A stretch of DNA of 64,000 nt from Gorsachius magnificus (Eukaryota > Chordata > Aves > Pelecaniformes > Ardeidae), in the NCBI GenBank assembly GCA_034008185.1, contig CM067081.1, positions 11,283,821 to 11,347,820 on the forward strand. The letters are read 5' to 3'. The position numbers were made by a program, and so were the translations under genes. This document shows, one piece after another, positions 23,603-34,544 of the stretch. Below the pieces are notes generated by a model. It was not told where the DNA came from. It did not search any database and saw only the letters and a list, made by a program, of their open reading frames with translations. How positions within the stretch are numbered: position 1 is the stretch's first letter; each line of letters opens with the position of its first letter.

Positions 23603-26600
23603 CAGATTGAAAGCTCCTGACTCTGGAGTGCAGACAGCATGCTCTTGGTAGCAGGCTACCCATGGTTGTATACATTCATGTTTGGAGTACTTGCAAATAT
23701 AAAGATCTATTGCCTTAAAGTGGTTGCACACCAATTACAGTATAATCAATCAAATACAGATGTTCATTCAAGGTGTCACTGTCATGAAGCGGAAGGACCA
23801 TTAGGAACCTGAATTCTTTGGTTCTGTCTTATACAGTTCCCCATTGAAAGTCTTTTCACGTTATTCCTTCATGCTTGAAGCACATAGTGTTACTTCATTG
23901 TTCTGGGCCTGACTGCAGATTGCCAGGAATTTTTAGTGGAAAACATTTGGAGGAATTTGTGTAGCCCTAGTCCTTTTTTTTGTCGTTTGGCTTTGACTCA
24001 CAGGACACCCCCTGCTTCCTTTGGGGAACCTGGTCTGGAAGAGGGACAGACTGCGGGGAGGGAAGGAGCACAGGCAGCCTTGTCCTTCCAGTTCACGTTC
24101 CAGGTCCAATACTGAAACACAGGCGGTTGTTGACAGGGTGTGGATGATCATAAAATATCATAAAACCAGAGTCTAACTGGAGAATAGAAGCAAAACTGCT
24201 CTCAGACCGGTGGTAGCAGATGCTGTCAAGCTTGTAACAGTTGGAAGGGAGTATGGGCTGAGTAAAGAGGAGGATTAGAGATGCTCCCCTTCTGATCAGA
24301 GCTATATAGTAGATCTGCTCTATTACAGCTTGGGTTAACAAGAGATTTCACTGAAGCAGAGCTGATTTCTGCCTGCCTGAGCTCTGGCCTTAGCACTGGT
24401 TTTGAACTCCAGGGGAAAAATGGAGTAAGTAGGCAAGTGGTAGATTGACATGTGAGTGAAAAAGCCAGGAGAAATGGACGGAGCCACGTAATATCAAGTA
24501 TCCTGTGTTGAGCCATGATTGGTTAGAGTAAAAATGACAAAGTGGGGTACCTTGCATGTAGGGAACATTGACTGAACCAAAGCATCAGTATTAGCACAAG
24601 AGTTTGTGTGGTGCCCTGGCTCCTGTATCAGCACTCTGTTCCCTTTGAACTTGCACTAAATTTATCATTTCTAATTTCTTAAGAAGCAGCCATGCTCTGA
24701 ATCGCTGGGAAGCCAGCACTGGCAGTTTTGGATTAGCAGCCTTCTCCGTTTGACACATGGCATGGTGTCTTTGTGTTCGCTCTAGCTCAAAGTCCCGTGG
24801 AAACTCCACTGAGGTTCTCTCTCAGTCATTTCTCTGAAGCAAATCTGCTTGGCAAATGAAGCAATATTATTTGTAATAACTGTGTCGTCGTCTCTCCTCC
24901 AAAGAGATCTCTTGGGGTGGATGTTTGTGAATATATCATTATTTGGAATGCAAAGACAGATTTTTTCCTTAAGAACTACAGGAGCCAGTAGGGCATGCAT
25001 TAACTTCATCCCTTGGGAGAGCAATGTGGCCAATAGAAAAATGTTAATGTCTAGTGTTGACAGAAGAAGTAAATAGTTGTTTAAATTCAGCTTAAGATTC
25101 TCCTTAGATCTGATCAACTTGTTAGGCTACGGGTGCAAATATTTTGGGGTTGGGGGCAGTATTGCACACTGCAGCTTGCAGCCCTCCTGTATTTGAATGA
25201 GTTGGGCACTGTAACAAGACATAAAGTGTTTTTAAGTACCTGGAAGAGCTGCTGGCTCAGCTCTGTTCCAGAATCAAGAGCACATGCTGGGGGTTTGCCC
25301 AGGACCCTCTTTCTCAGCTTGTAGGTTTAAATACATTTCCAGTCCCGAACGGGCCATAAGCCTGCAAGCATCACCTAGGCACTTGCTTCTTGGGAGAGGT
25401 GTCCTCAAAAAAGGGTAGCTACAGGGGAGATCCACAACTGAGGGATGTGGTTCTCCTTGCATGCTGGCGTCAGCTGGGTGGAATTACCCTGTTCTTTTAC
25501 TGCGCTGGAAATGGAGTGATTAATGGTTTTACACCATAAAAGAATGTATTTGGTCCTGCTGGCTGTGGGCACACACACCAACCTATTGATATTCCTTACT
25601 ATTACCCCCAAAATTGACACTCATGAACTAGTCTCAATCCTTGACAGCAGTTTGTAAGAAAGGTGTGCTGCTTAAGTGTGATGATGAGTTATAATTATTA
25701 AGATTTTTTTTTTTTTTTACTTAGAATTTTCTTTTCCACGGATGCGCTTGTTATAAGTTCTCTGTCTTACAAAAATATTCATCAAAATCATGCTTAAAAA
25801 ACCCCATAAAGATGCTTTTAAACTGAAGTTTGGAAAACAGAATTTTCTTTTCTCTCTTTGTACATCTCTAAATTCCCTTCTTTCGCCTTCCCGTTCTCAG
25901 AGTATTCTGACAGTGACACATGGGCTCCTACATACAACTGCAGAGATCAGCTGATGGGATTTTAGAAGTGAACTGAAATGAATGTTTGGGCATTTTTCTC
26001 CTTTTTCTAGCCGTCCTTCTCTCAAGCTTGGTTAATACCGGCCAAAAAGGATTAAAAAAAAATCACAGGAGGATCAAGGATGCAGCAAGTGCATGAAACA
26101 TGATTGTGCTTGCCGTGGTCTTCTGGGAAAAAAAATAAAAATCTGGTGTTGCTGGTGCCTGATAAGTTACACGTTCCCTGTGACTCCTCCATTCACAATT
26201 CATTTTTTGACATGTGAATTATCTGATCAGCACTAGGTCAGCTGAAGTCGTGCTACAGCTTGAGCACAGGGAGACAGTAATGTGGGCCTCCATCCTTCAG
26301 TTGGCTGCTTGTGTTCAGCAGATTTGTAGGAACTTAGGGAATTCTCTCTTTCTCTCAAATTAAGGTTAGAATTGGCTAAGAGAGAAAAAATGGTTTTGGG
26401 GCAGAATGACAGGCACATGTAATGTGTTCACCTAACTCTCAGTTCTTTGGAAACGGGGACTGTCTGAGGTTAGCGGCGTGTCAGCAGGTGTAGCTTCTGA
26501 TGGGGGAAGCTGCATTTCACACTTCAGGAAGTATCATCAAGATGTATATATTTAGGAACTCCCTACCTGCTCGCATCCTTTTCAAATCATGAAGCTTTTA

Positions 26601-26844
26601 TGCTGAGCAACTTAGTTCACCACCATTGCATCAGGGGAGTGTGATTGCCTGGCTTTTATAAAGGGGAAGAAGGATGGCTTCCCAAGCGATATCAACTATA
26701 CATGGCATTAGAAGGTCAAGTACCACTCCTTAAGCTTCACTTAGGAGCCATTTGGCATCCAGCAGAGATTGTAGAAGAGAGGTGTAATGAGCCATCTGGG
26801 CAGTAAGAACTTTTTGGGTGAGCTGCTACATGGCTAAGCAGTTA

Positions 26845-26960
26845 TGCCAGTGCACGTTAAGGCACATATCACAAAGCAATTTTAGAAGGCATTTAAGCAC
26901 ACTCCTAAAGCTAAGCATGTTCTTGAAAACAAGGAGACTAAACCATATGCACTATGTGTC
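26845..26960. repeat. Possible ancient amniote repeat with a taagcac palindrome
   Basis: The piece catttaagcacactcctaaa, followed by gctaagcatgttctt, resembles an old repeat built from cttaagcacatgcttaa-type palindromes that I recognise from bird, crocodile and turtle DNA. The match is short and worn, and the family is not named. Confidence 0.35.
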
Positions 26961-27893
26961 CCTGAATAAAAGCCTGAAAAAAAATCTGAAAACCAATGAC
27001 TGGAAAGGTTCAAATGTAATCACCAGCTTCAAATTCCTCAGAGCTACAGAAAAGACACATTATAATATTCCCTATCTGTGTCACGTGTCCCTCTTGTTAG
27101 AAATACTAATTCATACAAAGTCCAGAAGGGGCAGGAGTTTCATTGGGAAATGGCAGCAAAGGCATCACAGACCTCACCATTTTCAGCGACTGTGAATTCA
27201 GAGTCACCTGTCACTCGTGGGTCTGACTCCTGCCTGTTTGACACATTTTCTCACTCTTGCACTGCATTATATTCTGCAGGACCTGTTTCTGAACCCATAA
27301 CCAAGGCAATCACCTGTCACAGCTGTGGCTCTCACTTGTGGTGCTGTGATCACAAATCCGCCTGTCATCCAGAAAAACTGGCAAGTTGGCAAAACGCAGC
27401 AGCATCAGTACTAATATCTGATCAAATTTAATATTTCAGCCTCCAGTGAAAAACTGGACTGTCAACTCAATTATTGTTCTGAGGAAAACACAACAGTGCT
27501 GTTGGCTGCAAGCCATGCCATTATTGGGACAATTGAGTTTTATACCGAGGAATAAAATATAGTTATCCTTAGAGTGTCTGCCTGCGTGCACACTGTGTGG
27601 CAGACCTCCACGCACCTCCAGCACACAAGTGCCAAGACTGTTTTACTTAGTGGTGTATCTGTATGTCATGTGCCTATCCAGATGCTTTAAGTACCCCATG
27701 CAAAGGGGGCATAGATGATAACTGCATAATTACTGCTCTACTCGACTGCTGTTATTCAAGACAGAGCATGCACACCCTGCAATGTCCTATGAATGATTTT
27801 CTATTTCTTTCATCTTTTCTTTTTCCTTTATTTATTTCTTGTCATCCACTGAATCATGAAAAAGTTTAGATTGAAAGGGACCCCTGAAGATCA

Positions 27894-28342
27894 TAGAATC
27901 ATAGAATCACTTTGGTTGGAAAAGACCTTTAAGAACATCAAGTCCAACCTTTAACCTGACCCTGCCATCCCACCACTAAACCATGTCCCTAAGCACCTCA
28001 TCTATCCTTCTTTTAAATACCTCCAGGGATGAGGACTCCACCACCTCCCTGGGCAGCCCATTCCAGAGCCTGACAACCCTCTCGGTGAAGAAGTTTTTCC
28101 TAATGTCTAGCCTAAACCTGCCCCTCGTCCTATTGCCCGTTACCAGGGAGAAGAGACCGACCCCCACCTCACTACCCCCTCCTGTCAGGCAGCTGTAGAG
28201 GGCGATAAGGTCTCCCCTCAGCCTCCTCTTCTCCAGACTGAACACCCCCAGTTCCCTCAGCCGCTCCTCATAAGACTTGTGCTCTAGACCCCTCACCAGT
28301 TTTGTGGCTCTCCTCTGGACATGTTCCAGCAATACAACATCA
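27894..28342 (-). mobile_element. Younger CR1 inserted in the older CR1
   Basis: The plus strand starts with tagaatcatagaatcacttt followed by ggttggaaaagacc, the reverse complement of a CR1 3' end. It runs through the ORF2 C-terminal codons to ctccagcaatacaacatc. The 7-mer aagatca occurs at both junctions (27887-27893 and 28343-28349). This looks like a target-site duplication taken from the older CR1, although the 7-mer could also be shared by chance because both elements carry similar sequence. The element is heavily 5'-truncated, as most CR1 copies are. Confidence 0.9.
27976..28342 (-). pseudogene. CR1 ORF2 C-terminal fragment
   Basis: The open frame reads [55 protein letters not shown] and [18 protein letters not shown], and ends in a stop at 27976. 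The usual NGLKLRQ-like residues after TRG are missing, an in-frame loss. No RT catalytic motif is included. It is only the tail of a dead copy, but it is open throughout, so it is fairly young. Confidence 0.9.
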
Positions 28343-28570
28343 AAGATCACCTAGCCCAACTCCTGCTCAAAGCTGGGCCACTTAGCTCAGCTTCAGTTCA
28401 GACATGATGTGGTTCCCCTGGGCACCAAGGGGCTCTGTGAATAAGGATGCCTCCATCTTCTCCTGACTGACTCGAACACTCCTACAGTCACCATTGTGGT
28501 TCTCTTGAGGTCACGCTGGCAACTAAGCCCCACACAGTTGCTCCCTCACTCCCTCACAGTAGGATGGGAG

Positions 28571-30026
28571 TAATTTACCATCAGTCACTTATCAGCAGTC
28601 CTGGCTAACCAGGGAGGTCCCAGCTGACTGGAGGTTAGCAAATGTGATGCCAATCTACAAGAAGGGCTGGAAGGAGGATCTGGGGAACTACAGGCCTGTC
28701 AGTAGGACCTCGGTGCCTGGGAAGGTTATGGAGCAGATCATCTTGAGTGCCATCACATGGCACATACAGGACAACCAGGTGATCAGGCCAGGTCAGCATG
28801 GGCTTATGAAAGACAGGTCCTGCTTGACTAGCCTGATGTCCTTCTACAACAAGGTGACCCATTTAGTGGATGGGGGGAAGGCTGTGGATGTTGTCTACCT
28901 AGACTTTAGCAAAGCTTTTGACACCATTTCCCACAGCATTCCTGTAGAGAAACTGGCTGCTTATGGCTTGGACAGTCGTATACTTCACTGGGTAAAAAAC
29001 TGGCTGGATGGCCAGGCCCAAAGTGTTCTGGTGAATGGAGTTAAATCCAATTGGTGGACGGTCACAAGTGGTGTTCCCCAGGGCTCAGTTTTGGGGCCAA
29101 TTCTGGTTAACATCTTTATCAATGATGTGGACGAGATCAAGTGCACCCTCAGTAAATTTTCAGATGACACCAAATTAGGTGGGAGTGTCGATCTGTTTGA
29201 GCATAGGAAGGGTCTACAGAGGAATCTAGACAGGCTGGATCGATGGGCTGTGGCTAATTGTATGAGGTTCAACAAGGCTAAGAGACACTTGGGTCACAAC
29301 AACCTCATGCAACACTACAGGCTTGGGGAAGAGTGGCTGGAAAGCTGCATGGCGGAAAAAGATCTGGGGGTAGTGGTTGACAGGCAGCTGAATATGAGCC
29401 AGCAGTGTGCCCAGGTGGCCAAGAAGTCCAACAGCATCATGGCTTGTGTCAGGAATAGTGTGGCCAGCAGGAGTAGGGCAGTGATTGTGCCCTTGTACTC
29501 GGCACTGGTGAGGCCACACCTCGAATACTGTGTTCAGTTTTGGGCCCCTCACTACAAGACAGACATAAGGTGCTGGAGCATGTCCAGAGGAGGGCAACAA
29601 AGCTGGTGAGGGGTCTGGAGCACAAGTCTTCTGAGGAGCGGCTGAGGGAACTGGGGTTGTTCAGCCTGGAGAAAAGGAGGCTGAGGGGAGACCTTAGTGC
29701 CTTCTACAACTACCTGACAGGAGGGTGTAGCAAGGTGGGTGTCAGTCTCTTCTAAGTAACAAGCGATAGGACAAGAGGAAATGACCTCAAGTTGTGCCAG
29801 GGGAAGTTTAGATTGGATATTAGGAAAAACTTCTTCACTGAAAGAGTTATCAAGCATTGGAACGGGCTGCCCATGGAAGTGGTTTAGTCCCCACCCCTGG
29901 AGGTGTTTCAAAGACATGTGGATGTGGCTTTTAGAGACATGATTTAATGGTGGACTTGGCCATGTTGGGTTTACAGTTCGACTTGATGATCTTGAAAGTC
30001 TTTTCTAGCCTAAATGATTCTGTGAT
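28571..30026 (+). mobile_element. CR1 LINE inserted in the LTR
   Basis: CR1 homology begins close to 28571-28590 (ggaggtcccagctgactgga) and ends in aatgattctgtgat at 30026, the typical CR1 terminus on the plus strand. At about 1.45 kb it is the longest CR1 copy in the window. The LTR sequence gatgggag stops at 28570 and resumes as aggggaggaactcag right after the CR1 tail, so this CR1 landed after the LTR. The short similarity between ggatgggag and gataggggag at the two junctions may be a worn target duplication. Confidence 0.95.
28644..29940 (+). pseudogene. CR1 ORF2 fragment: reverse transcriptase with inactivating changes
   Basis: A 321-codon open stretch covers RT from [19 protein letters not shown] through [15 protein letters not shown] (motif with the first catalytic Asp), [11 protein letters not shown] and [10 protein letters not shown]. 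In that last motif the usual FADD is FSDD, with both Asp kept. A short deletion follows MRFNKAK. Near 29565 the frame shifts to [16 protein letters not shown] and [19 protein letters not shown], which meets a stop at 29753-29755. A second in-frame stop replaces a Glu codon in EVV(E)SP near 29886. The endonuclease is absent. It is clearly dead but easily read. Confidence 0.93.
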
Positions 30027-30266
30027 AGGGGAGGAACTCAGAAGGGTGAAAGTGAGAAAACTCGTGGGTTGAGATAAAGACAGTTCAATAGGGAAAGCAA
30101 AAGCCACATGCACAAGCAAAGCAAAACAAGGAATTCATTCCTACTTCTCATCGGCAGGTGGGTGTTCAGCTATCTCCAGGAAAGCAGGGCTCCATCACAC
30201 GTAACAGTGACTTGGGAAGACAAATGCCATCACTCCAAATATCCCCCCCTTCCTTCTTCTTCCCCC

Positions 30267-30276
30267 AGCTTTATGT
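30267..30276 (-). promoter_or_regulatory. Degenerate LTR TATA-like site
   Basis: On the minus strand the sequence AACATAAAGC stands where this LTR type normally has its TATA box, after the block ending GTCATGCTCAGC and before a purine-rich run. The TATATAA core has decayed, so promoter activity is doubtful. The position comes from my memory of the LTR family. Confidence 0.4.
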
Positions 30277-30552
30277 TGCTGAGCATGACGCCATATGGTC
30301 TGGGATAGTCCTTTGGCCAGTTGGGGTCAGATGACCCAGCTGTGTCCCCTCCCAACTTCTTGTGCACCCCCAGCCTCCTCACTGGTGGGGTGGGGTGAGG
30401 AGCAGCAAAGGCCTTGACTCCATGTAAGCCCTGCTTAGCAGTAATGAAAACACCCCTGTATCATCAACACTGTTTTCAGCACAAATCCAAAGCATTGCAT
30501 CCTACTAGCTGCTGTGAAGAAAATGAACTCTATCCCAGCCAAAACCAGCGCA

Positions 30553-32055
30553 CCATAAAAGAGCTTTATGAGTCCATGTCAATGGACTCCCATGTCTCTG
30601 GGAATTGTTCTTTTTGGACAGGAAAGACATGTTGAGAGCTGATTCTAGTTTTCTTAGGGGAGCCAGCCCCTGCTCCCATAGCAGAGGACTGAGCTACATG
30701 CAGCAACTTCAGTTGGTGCAAACTTCTAGTGAAACCCAAGGCTGGAAAATGCTTTCAGAGTGACAAATTGGCTGACATGAGCATGCCTTTGTAAGCTTGC
30801 ACAAAAAAAATACTGGTTTTCCATACTGGTAGTCTTCTTGCATTTCCCCATTGGTATTGATGGATCTGGAGGTGTCACTTAATTTCACAGAACTACGCTT
30901 ATGAATGATGCAGCTGCAACTGCACCGCTAAGGTTTCGTGCTGGTCCGGAAGCGTTAACCATGAATTTACGATCTTTCCAACTCCAGTTGGAAAGTGTTC
31001 CTAGTTTCTGCTCCATTGGCATTGCCTACAAAGAAGAGCTTTCCAGGCTCTCCCTTTGATGCTGATAACTCCTGCAGATCTGAGAACCTCCCACAGAAGC
31101 CACAGGAGCCCTCTGAAAGAAAGGCTCCTGAGCCTTTGAGGCTGCCTGCCACCAGCTCACCCTTCCTAGTTTTTTGGCTCTGGAGACATCTTCTGCCTTA
31201 ACATGGCTCTTTTGGCTGTGGGCCCTCCTTCCACTTAAGAGTTGACTCTATAAGCACATCACACCACCAAGAATGTATTTTTTCTACATCATAATCCCTC
31301 CCCTGCTTGGTTTTTATGTTCCATCACTGTAGAATAAGAGGAGTTTTCTGATTTGATCTCCAGATTGTCTGACTCATCTCCCTCCTTTGATGACTAGTCA
31401 TCACTCCATCAACATGGATGGTGGATATCTTTGGAGGCATGCAGGGAGGCATGCAGGAAGGCATGAAAAGGAAGTCTAGCTTTACAGATTCCCTTTGAGG
31501 AATTAGAGAAGCTTACATGTGAACTCAGGGATACCTTTGCACCAGTCACCACTCATCCGGTTACTCCCATCCTCTCACTGGAGAGCAAGAGTGGACAGGA
31601 ACAGTGCAGGAGATACCTGCCACTCATGCATTGCCCAAGTAGAAGGCTGGCAAGCCCCTTACAAATCTGTGGTCCTCTTTCTCATCACCTATCTTTTCCT
31701 TCAGTGGTTCCCATGGCCAAAAGAAGTGTGAGACTGTGGTGTGGCACTTATAAGGATGAGACTTGAAGAACTGAGAGGAAGGGGCAGAGGAATAAAAAGA
31801 GAGAAAAAAAAAAAAAAAGACACAACACAATCCTGTGTTGATATTGTGCTGATTTGCAATGCTAAATTGCCGAAAGACTCTGTTGGTCTTTTGAGATTAT
31901 AGAACCTGCAAGTGCTGGACATGTGCTATTGGAAAGTCATGAGAGTCAGGGAGGGGTATTATTTGCACTGCCTATGGAAGAACAATCAGGGTAGCATGCG
32001 TTTCACCTACCCTTAGACACCTTCAGTCTACATAGCCTTGTCGCACCAGGCTTAC
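30553..32055. other. Unique DNA, no gene recognised
   Basis: No element or exon was identified. A three-copy 12-mer repeat (31433) and an A run near 31805 are the only patterned parts. Confidence 0.6.
31433..31465. repeat. Short tandem repeat of ggaggcatgcag
   Basis: Two exact 12-bp copies (31433-31444, 31445-31456) are followed by a partial third, gaaggcatg. Each unit holds the palindrome gcatgc. Confidence 0.85.
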
Positions 32056-32285
32056 AGGTTGCAATGCAGGAAATTCCAGCTATATGTTAGAAAAGACTTT
32101 TTCACTGTGAGGATGGTCGGACACCAGAACAGGTTCTCAGAAAGGTTATGGATTTTCCATCTTTGGAGATATTCAAAATGCAACCAGTCCTTGAGCAACC
32201 TGATCTTTCTGGCCCTGATTTGAGCAGTGAATTGAGCTGACTCCACGTGTCCCTTCTAACCTGAATTATACTGTGCTTCTATGAC
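32056..32285 (+). mobile_element. Worn CR1 3' end
   Basis: The order of blocks matches CR1: gcaggaaattccagctatat, gaaaagactttttcactgtg, caggttctcagaaaggttat, ctttggagatattcaaaatg, cccttctaacctgaattata and a final gtgcttctatgac tail. The frame gives fragments such as YVRKDFFTVRMV and FHLWRYSK, which echo NxRKNFFTxRV and PSLEIFK of ORF2. Divergence is clearly greater than at 10.4 or 28.6 kb, so it is an older insertion. Confidence 0.85.
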
Positions 32286-33410
32286 TCCTCTATAATCAGT
32301 AGAAAGAAATAGGCCATTCCAAGGCACAGCCTGTCTGTTTTACTGACATATAATTTACGTAAAGATGAAGATCTCTCAAAAATGTTTTATTTTGTTTTGG
32401 TTTTTTGTCTGTATTGACTTTAAAGAGGGCCACACACAGACATCTGTATTTCATCAAATTAAGTCTATCCTTGGTGACAAAGGCATTCCTTCAAGCCCCT
32501 CCATATGCTTGGGACAACACTTCTTATTTGAGAAAGGGAGATACAAGGCCTTCTGTCTCTTTTTGCTTACTAATTTCACTTCTGAGGATTCACCACATGT
32601 GCTTGATGTAAAAGGATACCTGATTTTTACCTTCACTGAATGGATTCTTTCCTGAAATCAGTACAGAAATGGACCTTAATAATAGACAGATCAAGGTCAC
32701 AATGATATTAGACAAAAAAACCCTCTTAACTTGACCTCAGTGTGCACTCAGGTGTGCAGCAACAGCTCCAGCCTCAGCCCAGCTGCAATGATCAGTTTAT
32801 TCCCCTACAGGTCACAAAGCAGCTTTTTCTCCTGACCTTTGCAAAGCCTCTCTCAGAAGAGCTTCACATACCTCTAACGTGATGCTGTAGCAATGGCTTC
32901 AGGAACACGCATCTCCAGGGTGCTCCTTCATCTGCTCGGAGCAAGCTGGGGTCTGCACTACAGCCCGTGCATCTGTATAAGCATTTGGCAGACATTGAGA
33001 ATTTATTTAGGGAATATTTTCATGATGTGTGGTCCCTACGTGGTCTGCATCTTGCCTGTCCTCCTTCTTCTCTTGGAGTGGTATTCTGGGCTCAGCCGTG
33101 GTAGGAAAGAGAGGAAGGAGAAGCACTGAGCTTTCTGCCCTCTATGTACAACACATGGAGAGGTAGGACAGATGTGCCCACTGAGAGAAACATTGGGGAA
33201 AGCAAAATTGTTTGGAGCTGGGTGACTGGGGCACATTCCCTCCCCTGGTAGGATACATATGTGCATGTAATGCACATACATCATGAAGAGCTCCAGTTCC
33301 TGGGAAGTAAGCTGCATTTTCAGCTATAAATTTCCAATTATAAGAAGCCTTTTTCCTGTAAAATGAGATTGCCTTGCATACCACGAACATCAAATATGCA
33401 AGTAAAATAT

Positions 33411-33423
33411 CCCCCCCCCCCCC
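33411..33423. repeat. Poly(C) run of 13
   Basis: Thirteen C in a row, then aaacccc. C homopolymers of this length are rare in vertebrate DNA. The minus strand is a G run that could form a G-quadruplex-like structure. Confidence 0.9.
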
Positions 33424-34497
33424 AAACCCCATAATGGACAGATATCTGAGGAGCCAAGCAAGGCTGCATTTTGACATGCTGCACTTCTTAATTGAAGATT
33501 AGGAAATCGGCAGCTAAGCATGTATTTATCTCACTATGGCAGAAAAGATCTTTTGACGCACATAAGCAGTTTCTGTTGCTAGCCTGCAAACACAGAGAAA
33601 TTGCCTGCTGAAGTCAGAGATGATGATTGCTTCCTGGGTAGTGGCTGTTTTTACCGTTTTTCTTTTGCTTTTAATATTATCTGTGATATTTCTTTGCATT
33701 ATTATCTGTAAAGATTTTTTTTTTTTTTTCTCAGGCTCCACAATATTCAAATAGCGAATAGCTCTGTTGTCATGGAAATCATTACAGAATTAGGCCACAA
33801 AGAGTGACAGTGACTCAGTAGCCAGGTGATACAGGCACTCAACTGGGAAAAGAGAAATCTGTTTTTCTGCCCCTGCTCCCATGAATATATAATTATTTTT
33901 TCCCTAATGAAAGGGATGCACTGAGAGGGGATGTCTCAGAAAACTCCTGTCAGGTGATTGCAGTACTCCTTCAGGCCTGGATTCAGATCTCTGGTCCTTA
34001 TCAGGCAGGAGGAGGGGAGAATCGAATTTCAATTTCACATATCTTAGCAGAAGGGATTAATTCCTGGATGAGGAGGTGGGATAGGCAAGATGGCCACGCT
34101 TGCCTTTCCTTGTCCGGGTACTTAGGGAAGCTGTAAGCACACTTACCCATCGTTGCCGCAGCTAAATGAGGTGATAGACAAATGGGTGCCTAATTTTAGT
34201 CGTATCAAGATTCAGCCAGGCGTGAAACTGTTTCCTCATCACACGACAGATGTGGGCTCAGGAACGTGGGCACTGATGAGAATTTAGGTGTCTGGGTGGA
34301 AACTGAGCCAGGGGTGTTGGGAATCCCTCCCTATCGGCATAGGAGCCTGTGTTTCTCTTCTGAGTTCAAAGCTTCAAGGTTTTGTGTTGTAAAACAAATA
34401 ATAGTTTAATAACTATTGCAATTGTGAACCATTTTTGCACATAAGCACACGTTTAACTTCAAGAGGATGAGCAGTTCCATGGCACATGCCAAAAACT

Positions 34498-34544
34498 GGA
34501 CCTCCCAAGGTCCCTTCCAGCCTGAATTATCCTGTGGTCCTATA
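34498..34544 (+). mobile_element. CR1 3' terminal scrap
   Basis: ggacctcccaaggtcccttc, ccagcctgaattatcc and tgtggtcctata match the last 45 or so bases of CR1. The usual 'gattctatga' tail is altered. Nothing CR1-like is visible upstream, so it is either a severely truncated insertion or the remnant of one that has decayed. Confidence 0.65.

Larger units (their letters stand above)
18682..27849. other. Unique DNA with scattered simple repeats and unrecognised ORFs
   Basis: No CR1, LTR or known exon was found here. Entries below mark a TTA microsatellite, a 39-bp tandem duplication, one long ORF at 23.0-23.6 kb and one possible ancient repeat at 26.8 kb. The remainder is single-copy-looking DNA with T and A runs (for example near 25686). 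Confidence 0.55.
27850..28400 (-). mobile_element. Old CR1 3' end, split by a younger CR1
   Basis: Left part, 27850-27893: gaatcatgaaaaagtttaga, then ttgaaagggacc and cctgaagatc. This is a worn reverse-complement CR1 terminus. Right part, from 28343: aaagatcacctagcccaact followed by cctgctcaaagctgggcc, which is the continuation of that same terminus. The 449 bp between (27894-28342) is a separate, better preserved CR1. The right boundary near 28400 is approximate, and about 90 bp after it (to 28493) is unassigned. Confidence 0.7.
28494..30552 (-). mobile_element. Endogenous retrovirus LTR, split by a CR1
   Basis: Right part, 30027-30552: on the minus strand it starts TGCGCTGGTTTTGGCTGGGA and runs into a region I recognise from an LTR shared by many birds. 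Features include the block AGAAGTTGGGAGGGGACACA, a GGCGTCATGCTCAG block before a TATA-like site, and the late block TGTCTTTATCTCAACCCACG. Left part, 28494-28570: ggcaactaagccccacacag and ctccctcactccctcacagt match the other end of the same LTR type. CR1 sequence (28571-30026) lies between. No gag, pol or env and no second LTR is seen, so this is probably a solo LTR. A ccat at both outer edges is a possible target duplication. Confidence 0.8.

Noticed and set aside
33258..33278. 8-bp inverted repeat tatgtgca/tgcacata
   Set aside because: Perfect but short, and such stems are expected several times in 64 kb of AT-rich DNA.
34150..34330. Further possible copy of the ancient gcctaa-type repeat
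   Set aside because: Only two scattered motifs match and the order could not be followed, so it is mentioned in the gap entry but not called.
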